Position numbers and translations under genes: made by a program. A stretch of DNA of 64,000 nt from Kitasatospora sp. A2-31 (GTDB lineage Bacteria > Actinomycetota > Actinomycetes > Streptomycetales > Streptomycetaceae), in assembly GCF_022288725.1 (NCBI RefSeq), contig NZ_JAKNTA010000008.1, forward strand, positions 310,001 through 374,000, written 5' to 3'. A model generated the notes under the pieces. The model was not told where the DNA came from. It worked only from the letters and a program-made list of their open reading frames with translations, and made no database searches. This document shows positions 53,636 to 61,736 of this stretch, one piece after another. Position 1 is the stretch's first letter; each line of letters opens with the position of its first letter.

Positions 53636-55437
53636 ACGACTCTGGCAGAGTGACCCTCGTGACTGCATCGCCCGCCCTTCACCCCTGGCGCGATCGCGCG
53701 ACTGGCACGCTGCTGGCCGCTGCGGTCGGCGACGCGCTGGGCTGGCCCTTCGAGCGCCGTGACCGTACCCGGCCGCTGACCGGGGCTCCGGGCGGCTCGG
53801 GAGGCTTCTTTGCCTGGGAACGGTTCGCGGGCTCGCGCCAGCAGCGCATTCCTGAGAGGGTTGGCGCTGGCGATTACAGCGACGACACCCAGATGACCAT
53901 TGCGGTTGCGCGCGCACGATTGATGGGCGGCAGGCAGTGGCTGGCCTGGCTGGAGCGCGTGGAGTGGCCGTTTCTACTGGACTACGAGCGCGGCGCGGGT
54001 GCCAGCGTAAAGGCTGCCTGCCGTGCCTGGGCGCGCGGCCGCGCTCCCTGGGAAGCCCCGTCTTCGGCGGTGGCCCGGTACTTTGCCACCGGCGCGAACG
54101 GCGCCGCGATGCGGATCGCCCCGCACGTTCTAGTCCACCATCAGGACCTGCGGTTCGACGAGCTCGCCACCGACGTGGTCCGGGACGCGGCCACCACTCA
54201 CGGCCACCCGCGGGCGCTGCTCGGCGCGTTGGTGCAGGCCTACGCGCTGTGGGTCAGTCTGCGCGAACCTGCGCCACTGCCGTATGGATGGCTGGTCGAC
54301 ACCCTGCTGGACGATGCAAAGCAGTGGCAGCAGCCGTTCTGGCGAGCCCTGCCGGACGCGTGGCAACACCGAGCTGGTGGCCACTTCGACGACCGGTTCG
54401 ATCAGGCATGGCTGGGGGTCGCCGCCGAGGTCGAGCAGCTCCTAGCCGCCGCACAAAGGGAGTTGAGGGAGGGTGCGATCAGCGCCCCGACCGTGTTCCT
54501 CACCCGGCAGGGCCTCACCTCCACGGACGCACGTGGGTCAGGGACCTTGTGCGCGGTGGCAGCCGCCTACCTTGCTGCACGTTCGGCCTCCAGCCCGGAC
54601 CGTGGCCTTGCCACCGCCGCTCACCTTGAGGGAGCTGACACCGACACTCTGGCCTCCATGACCGGAGCCTTGCTCGGTGCGGCGCTCGGCACCGAATGGC
54701 TTGGGGGTTACGGTCGCTCCGTCCAGGATCGCACCTTGCTGATCAACCTGGCCGAAGGGCTCCTAACCGGGCCAGAGAAGGCCCGGATGAAGACTCCGAC
54801 GTATGAGCAGGCCCACCGGGCTCGAACCGTATTTACCGAGCAGATCTCCGATGTGGTGGGCGGTCCACACGTGCTTCAACTGCCCGACCGCCGCAACGCC
54901 CAAGTGAGCCCGGCCACGGGTGACAACGCCAGCCGGTGGCTAGAAGCGGTGACCCAGGACGGACAGACCCTCTACCTGCGCCGGCCCGATTCACGTCAGA
55001 TCCCGCTGTTCGACGTCGAGCCAAGTCCTGCTGCTACCCGGGTCGAACAACCGCGCCCGCGTGCCCCTAAACCGAGCAGCGGAGCCCTGCTACAAGGGGC
55101 CTACCTGCCCGTCGCTGACGCTGAGCACGTACGCCGCACACTCAAGGATTTCTTTGGCCTCGACCCGGACCACTACGGGCCTACCTGGGTGTCGTACGGT
55201 CAGCTCGTTCTTGCCCAAGACCGTGAGGCGTCTGCGACACCGGCTCAGCCGGTCGCTCAGCTGCATGTCTCGGTGACCGACCCGCACAAGACGCGGCAGC
55301 TGCTTGCGGGCCGGGACCTGATGGTCATGGGTGATGAGGACACCGGCACGTTTCGCATCCAGATCGACCCTCTCCTCAGCGTTGTCTTCGCGGCTGCTGG
55401 CGACCGCCGCGTGCCGCGCTGGGACTCTGGGTTCTGA
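53632..55437 (+). CDS. ADP-ribosylglycohydrolase (DraG/ARH-like) with extra C-terminal domain, putative antitoxin
   Basis: 601 residues. GTG 53632 overlaps the DarT stop; GTG 53659 is an alternative. Residues about 20-390 are an ARH fold: GTLLAAAVGDALGWPFE, GDYSDDTQMTIAVA (metal-binding Asp-Asp at 84-85), and GADTDTLASMTGALLGAALG near 340-360. These Asp residues hold the two Mg ions of DraG-type hydrolases. After a Pro-rich joint there is a separate domain of about 110 residues (VRRTLKDFFGLDPDHYGPTW to the end) that I do not recognise. By position it should reverse or prevent DarT modification, taking the role of the DarG macrodomain, which is absent. Confidence 0.85.
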   Translation: MNDSGRVTLVTASPALHPWRDRATGTLLAAAVGDALGWPFERRDRTRPLTGAPGGSGGFFAWERFAGSRQQRIPERVGAGDYSDDTQMTIAVARARLMGGRQWLAWLERVEWPFLLDYERGAGASVKAACRAWARGRAPWEAPSSAVARYFATGANGAAMRIAPHVLVHHQDLRFDELATDVVRDAATTHGHPRALLGALVQAYALWVSLREPAPLPYGWLVDTLLDDAKQWQQPFWRALPDAWQHRAGGHFDDRFDQAWLGVAAEVEQLLAAAQRELREGAISAPTVFLTRQGLTSTDARGSGTLCAVAAAYLAARSASSPDRGLATAAHLEGADTDTLASMTGALLGAALGTEWLGGYGRSVQDRTLLINLAEGLLTGPEKARMKTPTYEQAHRARTVFTEQISDVVGGPHVLQLPDRRNAQVSPATGDNASRWLEAVTQDGQTLYLRRPDSRQIPLFDVEPSPAATRVEQPRPRAPKPSSGALLQGAYLPVADAEHVRRTLKDFFGLDPDHYGPTWVSYGQLVLAQDREASATPAQPVAQLHVSVTDPHKTRQLLAGRDLMVMGDEDTGTFRIQIDPLLSVVFAAAGDRRVPRWDSGF

Positions 55438-55499
55438 TCGGGCACCGCTCGGTCCTCGCCTCGCCGCTGCAACCCGGCGTCGCCGGCGCGCGAGCGCCG

Positions 55500-56527
55500 T
55501 CCACGGGTCGAGCACCGTAGAGCGCGTCGATCGGGCGCTTCGCCTGCACATCTACCCGATCCTCGGCCACGGGGCCATCGCGGGCTTCAAGACCTCGGAG
55601 ATCCAGGCGTGGGTCAAGGACCGCTCGAAGATCCTGGCGCCGTCGACCCTGCGGGTGCACTACAGCTACGTGACCGCGATCCTTCGCGTAGCGGAGCTCG
55701 ACCGCCAGATCCCGTTCAACCCGACGAAGGGGGTGAAGCTGCCACCCCCGCCGCGCAAGGAGATCGTCCCGCTCGCCGTCGAGGTCGTGGCTGCCCTGGT
55801 CGACGCTGCTCCCGGCTGGTACCGGGTGCTGCTGCTACTGGCGGCGGCCTCGGGACTGCGTCAGGGCGAGCTGTTTCGGACTCGAGCTGGAGCACATCGA
55901 CTTCAAGCGCGGCACGGTCCAGGTGAAGCAACAAGTCGTCGGCCCTGATCGGGGCGAGCCGTACCTTGCGCCGCCCAAGACCCACGAGAGCTACCGGATG
56001 GTCCCGGTGGCCAAGCCCGCGATGGACGCGCTGGCGGCGCATCTGGAGAAGTACCCGGCTCGCCGGGTCGATATCGAGGACCGCACCGACCCGCGCCCCT
56101 CCAAGTGGAAGCGGCGGAAGGCGCTGCTCGTCTTCACCAACGAGCGCGGTGAGGCGATCCGCCGTGCGGCCTGGGCGTCGGTGTGGGAGACCCTCGTGCG
56201 GGTTGCCGACAACGCCCTGCGGAAGCAGTACGAGGGCGCGCTCAAGAGTTGGGAGCGCCGTGGCCGGCCGGCCGACGCGGAGCCGACGCTCCGCCAGGTG
56301 CCGGACGACGCCACGATGCACGACCTCCGGCACTTCTATGCCTCGGTGCTGATCAAGCACCGCGAGAGCGTGAAGACGGTGCAGAAGCGGCTCGGCCACG
56401 CCAAGCCGTCGATCACGCTCAATACCTACACGCCCTGTGGCCGGACGAGGAGGACACGACGAGGGCTGCGATCGAGGCTGTCTTCAGTGCGGTGCCCTCG
56501 ATTAGCTCGACTGAACGGAAGAGTTAG
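55500..56527 (+). pseudogene. Tyrosine-type integrase, truncated and frameshifted
   Basis: A phage/AICE-type integrase broken in three places. The N-terminus is missing: similarity begins around 55510 at STVERVDRALRLHIYPILGH. A +1 change near 55877 switches the frame just after SGLRQGELF (catalytic Arg block); the next frame continues with LELEHIDFKRGTVQVKQQVV and DATMHDLRHFYASVLI (His/Arg), LGHAKPSITLNTY (Tyr). A second single-base change near 56430 separates it from LWPDEEDTTRAAIEAVFSAV and the TAG at 56525. Catalytic residues can still be seen, but the enzyme cannot be made whole. Confidence 0.8.
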
Positions 56528-56563
56528 CGGTTGATAGGCGTACTACGTGGGCGGCGACGAGCG

Positions 56564-57499
56564 TTAACCGCGCACGCGCCGTAGTCGTGCCCGCCCCCGT
56601 TCAAGGATGTCGTCGTACGTGATGATCGAGAGGCCGGGCACATCGAGTTCGGCATCTCGAAGGCTGGTCGGCGCGTAGTCGCTTCGCTTGCCGATCAAGA
56701 CCATCATCCGCGGGCGGAAGAACTGCAGGCCGTAAGCTCTCTCGACTGACCGGCGGTTGTCCAGGCTATTGAAGTAGGACTGGTACTCCCGGAGTTGAGC
56801 ACAAGCCTCCATGATCGCCGACGAGATGCGGACCCGGTTCTTCTGTACTGTCAGAAGCCGGGCTTTGGGGAGCTTGATCTCCAGCAGGTCGCACAGGGCA
56901 CTGGTGTTGATTGGCTTCAGGGCAAAGTCGGGGATCAAGGGTCCCTCTCCATCGCGCTTGAGGACTATGTGAGGCCGCGCTTCCTCGTAGGTGTCACCGC
57001 AGATGAACTCTGGGTTCTGCTCGAAGAATTTCTGCAGATCACGCTCGGCGACCTGGGGAGAGTTCATCAGGCTCTCCAGCTCGTCCACCAGGGCTTTCCA
57101 ACTGGTTGCTTCAAGCGATGCGACGTACAGGAGACTGTGCTGCTCGCGGGGCGCATCGACGAACCGGACCCGTCCGTCGGGTTGCACCGCAACCAAACGG
57201 ATCCGCCCGTCTCGCAGCTCTATGCCCAGCGTCTCCTCGCCGGCGATCGGCTGAGGCGACTGATCGGTGTTGTCACCTTGGTGTTCGTCCAACGGCGCGA
57301 CCATGTCCGCCTGGGGTCCCTTCTGCCCTCGGGAGACCCCGAACGAGACGCGCTGCCCTTCGGCGAGGGTGCGATAGCCGTCTGCGTTGGGCGCGCCACT
57401 GATCGCGCTGTAGTGGACGAAGACGTCAGCTCCGGCGTCAACGCGGATGAAGCCGTAACCCTTCTCCTCGTTGAACCAAAGCACGGTTCCCGTTGCCAT
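56564..57499 (-). CDS. Cold-shock domain fused to a Shedu-type (DUF4263) nuclease
   Basis: 311 residues. The start ATG 57499 follows GGGGGG. Residues 1-67 are a cold-shock domain with RNP1 KGYGFI and RNP2 VFVHYSAI, which binds single-stranded nucleic acid. A linker and a strand-rich module (about 90-125) lead to a PD-(D/E)xK nuclease of the Shedu immune type (residues about 145-311): DLQKFFEQNPEFICG, PDFALKP (Asp191), LLEIKLPKA (Glu207, Lys209) and the C-terminal MMVLIGKRSDY.. LSIITYDDILERG. So a nucleic-acid sensor may direct the nuclease. It is on the minus strand, between two integrase relics, and has a composition unlike the core genome. Confidence 0.82.
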   Translation of the reverse strand: MATGTVLWFNEEKGYGFIRVDAGADVFVHYSAISGAPNADGYRTLAEGQRVSFGVSRGQKGPQADMVAPLDEHQGDNTDQSPQPIAGEETLGIELRDGRIRLVAVQPDGRVRFVDAPREQHSLLYVASLEATSWKALVDELESLMNSPQVAERDLQKFFEQNPEFICGDTYEEARPHIVLKRDGEGPLIPDFALKPINTSALCDLLEIKLPKARLLTVQKNRVRISSAIMEACAQLREYQSYFNSLDNRRSVERAYGLQFFRPRMMVLIGKRSDYAPTSLRDAELDVPGLSIITYDDILERGRARLRRVRG

Positions 57500-57663
57500 C
57501 GACCCCCCAGGCCGGATGTGGTTCCCCGCAACGGGGGCATCAACCGTGCCTGCCGTTGCCGTCCTGGGATCGTAGCGGCCAGCTCTGACACGGCCATTTG
57601 GCTGCGGCGGGTAGACGGGAGCGGGATGAGCCTGGTTGTCCCGGCTCGGCCCGAGAGGGTTGG

Positions 57664-57747
57664 AGGGTAGCGATTGGCGCCATCTTCAGCGTTGTGCCCT
57701 CCCGGGCCGAAAAGCTAGCGTTCCCGCAGGTCAGCGGGGTTTGCTAG
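57664..57747 (+). pseudogene. Second integrase remnant, C-terminal end only
   Basis: In one plus-strand frame the sequence reads VAIGAIFSVVPSRAEKLAFP and ends at a TAG (57745-57747). It matches the end of the first integrase pseudogene, RAAIEAVFSAVPSISSTERKS, at 8 or 9 of its first 11 positions; the underlying DNA agrees at about 25 of 35 bases. It has no start or catalytic part. The stop overlaps the last codon of yajQ on the other strand. I read it as the scar of a second integration. Confidence 0.6.
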
Positions 57748-58232
57748 CGGTAGTTGACGAACTGGATCGCGAAGTCCAGGTCCTTGCCCTTGAGGAGCGC
57801 CTGCACGGCCTGCAGGTCGTCGCGGCTCTTCGAGCTGACCCGCAGCTCGTCGCCCTGGACCTGGGCCTTCACGCCCTTGGGGCCCTCATCGCGGATGATC
57901 TTCGCGACCTTCTTGGCATCGTCCTGGGAGATGCCCTCCTTCACGTTCGCGAAGATCTTGTACTCCTTGCCGGACAGCTGCGGCTCCTTGGCGTCCAGCG
58001 CCTTCAGCGACAGCCCGCGCTTGATGAACTTGCTCTGCAGCACGTCCAGCACGGCCTTCACGCGCTCCTCGCCGCTGGCCTTCATCTCGATCGTTTCGCC
58101 GGAGCGGCTGATCTCGGCGCCGACGTTCTTGAAGTCGAAGCGGGTGGCGATCTCGCGGGAGGTCTGGTTGATCGCGTTGTCGACCTCCTGCCACTCGACC
58201 TTCGAGACGATGTCGAAACTGGAGTCGGCCAT
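57744..58232 (-). CDS. yajQ: YajQ family nucleotide-binding protein
   Basis: 162 residues from ATG 58232, with AAGGAG about ten bases upstream. UPF0234 protein: begins SSFDIVSKVEWQEVDNAINQ and ends LDFAIQFVNYR, with an ATRFDFKN segment and the IKLD-type loop SLKALDAKEPQLSGKEYKI. Members bind cyclic di-GMP, tRNA or GTP-like nucleotides; the role is not settled. Length matches. It is a core gene that separates the defence island from tRNA-Tyr. Confidence 0.93.
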   Translation of the reverse strand: MADSSFDIVSKVEWQEVDNAINQTSREIATRFDFKNVGAEISRSGETIEMKASGEERVKAVLDVLQSKFIKRGLSLKALDAKEPQLSGKEYKIFANVKEGISQDDAKKVAKIIRDEGPKGVKAQVQGDELRVSSKSRDDLQAVQALLKGKDLDFAIQFVNYR

Positions 58233-58447
58233 GGGTGTTGGTCTCCTTGATGCTGTGGCTTCACTGGCACGGCCCGCCCCACCGGACGACCGCCGCCCCA
58301 GCCTATCCAGCGCCACCCCGCCCCCGCCTGCGGCGAGCGCCCCGCGCGCCTTGATCATCACGTGACCAACCGAGTGGCGAACCACCCCCTGGCATCAGGT
58401 ATCGTTTACGGAGTCGAGCGGGGGAAGCCCCGCGAGACACCGATCCT

Positions 58448-58528
58448 GGCTGGTTGCCCGAGCGGCCAAAGGGAGCAGACTGTAAATCTGTCGCGCAAGC
58501 TACGCAGGTTCGAACCCTGCACCAGCCA
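58448..58528 (+). tRNA. tRNA-Tyr (GTA anticodon)
   Basis: The acceptor stem GGCTGGT (58448-58454) pairs with ACCAGCC (58521-58527), with discriminator A at 58528. The anticodon loop CTGTAAA carries GTA at 58482-58484; the T arm is GCAGGTTCGAACCCTGC. A long variable arm gives 81 bases, typical of bacterial tyrosine tRNA. CCA is not encoded. Such genes are integration targets of actinobacterial elements (SLP1 uses one in Streptomyces coelicolor). Confidence 0.95.
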
Positions 58529-58540
58529 CTGGATTACCAG

Positions 58541-58578
58541 ACCGGCCCCGAACAGCGGAGACGCTGTTCGGGGCCGGT
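58541..58578 (+). terminator. Intrinsic terminator after tRNA-Tyr
   Basis: A perfect 17-bp stem (58541-58557 with 58562-58578, GAGA loop) followed by TCTGTTTT at 58579-58586. Unusually canonical for this genome. Confidence 0.92.
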
Positions 58579-58591
58579 TCTGTTTTGGGGG

Positions 58592-59257
58592 TCAGGGGGT
58601 GGCCAGGAGGAGGGTGGTGGCGGCGGGGGTGTCGGGGGCGGTGTAAGTAGGGGCGGGGTGTGACGGGGGGAGCGGCGGGGCCGGGGCGGGGGTGATCCAG
58701 ATGGAGCGCAGGCCGACGGCGTGGGCGCCCCGGAGGTCGGTGGCGGGGTTGTTGCCGACCATCCAGGCGTCGGGGGTGAGGGTGCGGCCGAGGCGGGCGG
58801 CGGCGAGGTGGAAGATCTCGGGGGCGGGCTTGCGAGCGCCGGCCTCCTCGGAGACGCAGACGGCGTCGACGGCCGGGAGCAGGCCGGTGCGGGCGAGTTT
58901 GGCGCGCTGGATGTCGGTGCAGCCGTTGGTGACGACGGCGATGACCCAGCCGGCCTCGCGGAGGGCGGCGAGGGCTGCCGGGACGCCGGGGATCAGGTGG
59001 GTGCGGGCGGCCTCCTGGGCGACGTGCTCCTCCCAGAGGGTCTCGCCGGAGTGGGGGAGGCCGTAGGCGGCGGCGATCCGTGCGAAGCCGACGGGCGAGC
59101 GGTCGGCGAGGAAGAGGTCGAAGACGGCGGGGGCGGCTTCGGCGGGGAGGCCGTGGGTGGCGCAGAAGGCCGGAGTCCAGGCGTCCGCGGTGCCGTCGCG
59201 CTCGACCAGGGTGTGGTCCAGGTCGATCAGGAGCAGGGGCGGAGAGTGGTCGGACAT
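58592..59257 (-). CDS. HAD-family hydrolase
   Basis: 221 residues from ATG 59257 (an ATG at 59275 adds six). HAD signature DLDHTLV (nucleophile Asp and acid/base Asp), cap domain, then VVTNG (motif II Thr), EEAGARKPAPEIF (motif III Lys) and VGNNPATDLRGA (motif IV). It hydrolyses a small phosphoester such as phosphoglycolate or a sugar phosphate. No operon partners. The last 25 residues are a low-complexity Ala/Pro/Thr tail. Its end lies close to the tRNA-Tyr terminator. Confidence 0.88.
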   Translation of the reverse strand: MSDHSPPLLLIDLDHTLVERDGTADAWTPAFCATHGLPAEAAPAVFDLFLADRSPVGFARIAAAYGLPHSGETLWEEHVAQEAARTHLIPGVPAALAALREAGWVIAVVTNGCTDIQRAKLARTGLLPAVDAVCVSEEAGARKPAPEIFHLAAARLGRTLTPDAWMVGNNPATDLRGAHAVGLRSIWITPAPAPPLPPSHPAPTYTAPDTPAATTLLLATP

Positions 59258-59660
59258 GCGCGGAGAGTAGCGCATGATCGGGGATGAGGTCGGGGTGGGC
59301 TGGAGGCGGCTCTTATTGCATATCACTTGCAATTACATGGATGAAGCAGCACAGTGTCCTCAGGGGCGGTCGGGCCGTTCGGCCTTTCCGCTGAGACGTT
59401 CCGGACGTGCCGAGGTGCGCCGGAGTCCTCCGTATGAGCTGATCGTCTTCCCAACCGGCGCCCGCCGGGACACCGGTCCGCCCGCCCCTCGCGCGTCCCC
59501 CGCCTGAGCTCGCGCACGCTCTCAGGGTGCCTGGCGAGGGGCCGTCAAGGGCGCGTCAAGAGTGCCTGCCGAGGCGTCAGGAACCCGTAGGGGCGGATGA
59601 TGCGGAGCAGGACCGGCCCGCAGGATCGGGAGCACTACCCGACCGCGGAGGTTCCGTCCG
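59258..59660. other. Gene-free region with a possible Nur box, upstream of an APC permease
   Basis: About 400 bp. The AT-rich element TTGCAT-N5-TTGCAA at 59316-59332 stands out and matches the described Streptomyces Nur (nickel-responsive Fur-family) box form tTGCaa-N5-ttGCAA; ATTGCA/TGCAAT around it also make a dyad. A plus-strand ATG follows at 59337, and a short open frame to about 59507 is not recognisable. The GGAGG RBS of the permease lies at 59647-59651. The rest shows nothing. Confidence 0.5.
59316..59332. promoter_or_regulatory. Candidate Nur (nickel regulator) box
   Basis: TTGCAT, five bases (ATCAC), TTGCAA. This agrees with the published Nur motif at 11 of its 12 conserved positions. 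It lies about 60 bp upstream of the HAD gene start on the minus strand and about 330 bp before the permease. No nickel transporter or superoxide dismutase gene is present, so the regulated gene is unclear. Confidence 0.4.
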
Positions 59661-61505
59661 ATGTCCAGCCCCGTCACTCCGGCGCTCACCGCCGAGTCCG
59701 CGCCGCCCGATACCGGCCGGGCGGCGCCCGGGGCCCCGGACGAGCGCCACCGGCTCTCCGTGCTGGGTGGGCTGGCTGCCCTGTCGTTGGACGCGATGGC
59801 GTCGGTGGCGTACGGGCCGGAGTCGGTCGTGCTGGTGCTGGCCGCGGCCGGCGGGTACGGGCTCGGGTTCACGCTTCCCGTCACGGTGGCGATCGCGGTG
59901 CTGCTGGCGGTGCTGGTGGCCTCGTACCGGCAGGTGATCGCGGCGTTCCCGGACGGCGGCGGCTCGTACGCGGTGGCCAAGGCACATCTGGGGCGGCGCA
60001 CGGCACTGACGGCGGCGGCCTCGCTGGTGATCGACTACGTGCTGAACGTGGCGGTCTCGGTGACGGCCGGGGTGGCGGCGCTGACCTCGGCGGTGCCGGG
60101 GCTGTACGGCGAGCGGGTGTGGCTGTGCCTGGGCGTGCTGGCGCTGGTCACCGCGGTCAACCTGCGGGGGATCGCGGAGTCGGCGCGGTGGTTCCTGGCG
60201 CCGACGGCCGTGTTCGTGCTCTCCGTCCTGGCGATCGTCGTGGTCGGCCTGTTCCGGGACGCGCCGGCGAGCACCGCGGCCGCCGCCGGGCACCCGTCCG
60301 TGCTGGCGGACAGCGCCACCACCGTTGGTGCGCTGCTGCTGCTCAAGGCCTTCGCGGCGGGCTGCTCGGCGCTGACCGGCGTGGAGGCGGTGGCGAACGC
60401 CGTCCCGTCCTTCCGCACGCCCGGCGTGAAGCGCGCGCAGCGCACCGAGGTCGCGCTCGGCGCACTGCTCGGCGTCATGTTGATCGGACTGGCCGTGCTG
60501 ATCGGCCGCTTCCACCTGCAACCGGTCGAGGGCGTCACGGTGCTCGCCCAACTCGCGGACGCCTCCCTCGGACACGGCGCCGGCTTCTACCTGGTGCAGT
60601 TCGCCACCGTGGTCCTGCTCGGGCTCGCCGCCAACACCTCCTTCGGCGGTCTGCCCGTCCTGCTCCACCTGCTCGCCCGCGACAACCACCTCCCGCACGT
60701 CTTCGCGTTGCGCGCCGACCGCCAGGTCCACCGGCACGGCGTGCTCTTCCTCGCGACGGTGTCGGCGGTGCTGCTGGTCGGCTCGGGCGGCGACGTCAAC
60801 AGCCTCGTCCCGCTGTTCGCGATCGGGGTGTTCGTCGGCTTCACCATCTGCCAGGTCGGCATGGTCCGCCACTGGTCGCGCGAGAGGCCGGCCCGCTGGC
60901 GGGCGAAGGCCGGGCTCAACGGCTTCGGCGCCCTGCTCACCGGCGTCGCCGCCCTCGTCGTCACCGGCACCAGGTTCACCGAGGGCGCCTGGGGCATCTG
61001 CCTGGCCCTGCCCCTGCTCGTCCTGCTCTTCGAGGCCGTCCACCGCGCCTACGCCCGCATCGGCGAACGCCTCGAACTCGGCCGCATCCCCGGCCCCCTC
61101 ACCCCGCAGCGCAGCCTCGTCGTCGTCCCCGTCACCGCGATCACCCGCCTCACCCGGGACGGCCTCTCCGCCGCCCTCTCGCTCGGTGACGAGGTGATCG
61201 CCGTCACCGTCGCCCACGACACCGCCGCCACCGAGGCACTGCGCCGGGACTGGGAGCTCTGGCGGCCGGGCGTGCCGCTGGTGGAGATCGCGGACGCGCA
61301 CCGCCGCCTCGGCCCGCCGATCGCCGGCTTCGTCAGCGCCCTCGCCGCCGAGCACGCCTACGACCGCCTCACCGTCCTGATCCCCGAGGTCGAACCGGTC
61401 CGGCCCTGGCGGCGGGCGCTGCAGAACCGGCGCGGCGCCGTCATCGACCGGGCCCTGCGCCGCCACACCGACGCGGTGGTCTGCCGGCTCCGGATGCGGA
61501 TGTAG
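59661..61505 (+). CDS. APC-family permease, KimA-like, with C-terminal soluble domain
   Basis: 614 residues, ATG with GGAGG nine bases upstream. Twelve transmembrane helices: GLAALSLDAMASVAYGPESV and SYRQVIAAFPDGGGSYAVAK mark the APC/KimA fold; a soluble C-terminal domain starts at about residue 475 (SLVVVPVTAITRLTRDGLSA) and ends RRHTDAVVCRLRMRM. KimA-type proteins (YdaO) import potassium with a USP-like cytoplasmic domain that responds to nucleotides. A second, related permease follows 230 bp downstream. Substrate is a guess from the family: potassium or an amino acid. Confidence 0.88.
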   Translation: MSSPVTPALTAESAPPDTGRAAPGAPDERHRLSVLGGLAALSLDAMASVAYGPESVVLVLAAAGGYGLGFTLPVTVAIAVLLAVLVASYRQVIAAFPDGGGSYAVAKAHLGRRTALTAAASLVIDYVLNVAVSVTAGVAALTSAVPGLYGERVWLCLGVLALVTAVNLRGIAESARWFLAPTAVFVLSVLAIVVVGLFRDAPASTAAAAGHPSVLADSATTVGALLLLKAFAAGCSALTGVEAVANAVPSFRTPGVKRAQRTEVALGALLGVMLIGLAVLIGRFHLQPVEGVTVLAQLADASLGHGAGFYLVQFATVVLLGLAANTSFGGLPVLLHLLARDNHLPHVFALRADRQVHRHGVLFLATVSAVLLVGSGGDVNSLVPLFAIGVFVGFTICQVGMVRHWSRERPARWRAKAGLNGFGALLTGVAALVVTGTRFTEGAWGICLALPLLVLLFEAVHRAYARIGERLELGRIPGPLTPQRSLVVVPVTAITRLTRDGLSAALSLGDEVIAVTVAHDTAATEALRRDWELWRPGVPLVEIADAHRRLGPPIAGFVSALAAEHAYDRLTVLIPEVEPVRPWRRALQNRRGAVIDRALRRHTDAVVCRLRMRM

Positions 61506-61701
61506 TGCTGTCCGATATCGACCGATAAGAGGCAAACGTCAGGTCTGATCGTCATATCTTGACGATGTCTTAACGGCCCTCCTTGATGCCCTCGAAACGC
61601 CGCCGCGCGGCCCGGCACATTCCGCCCTTAGCGGCTCCGACCTGCGGGAACACCCCGCCCGTTGGGCGTGCCGGGCGTTCCGGACGCTCCGCGACGGCCG
61701 A

Positions 61702-61729
61702 TTGCGCGCCCGTTCGGCGCGCTTACGCT
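61702..61729 (+). promoter_or_regulatory. Promoter giving a probable leaderless mRNA
   Basis: TTGCGC (61702-61707) and TACGCT (61724-61729) are spaced 16 bp. TACGCT ends seven bases before the GTG at 61737, and there is no Shine-Dalgarno sequence between them, so transcription may start at the codon itself. Confidence 0.5.
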
Positions 61730-61736
61730 CGCCCAT

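Noticed and set aside
55331..55505. Extension of the integrase start back into the ARH gene
   Set aside because: The frame before about 55505 is a shadow of the ARH coding end with no integrase similarity, so the integrase is truncated, not overlapping.
58520..58560. Attachment-site duplicate of the tRNA-Tyr 3-prime end
   Set aside because: I looked for a second copy of the T-arm and acceptor sequence elsewhere in the window and did not see one; so no attL/attR pair can be claimed.
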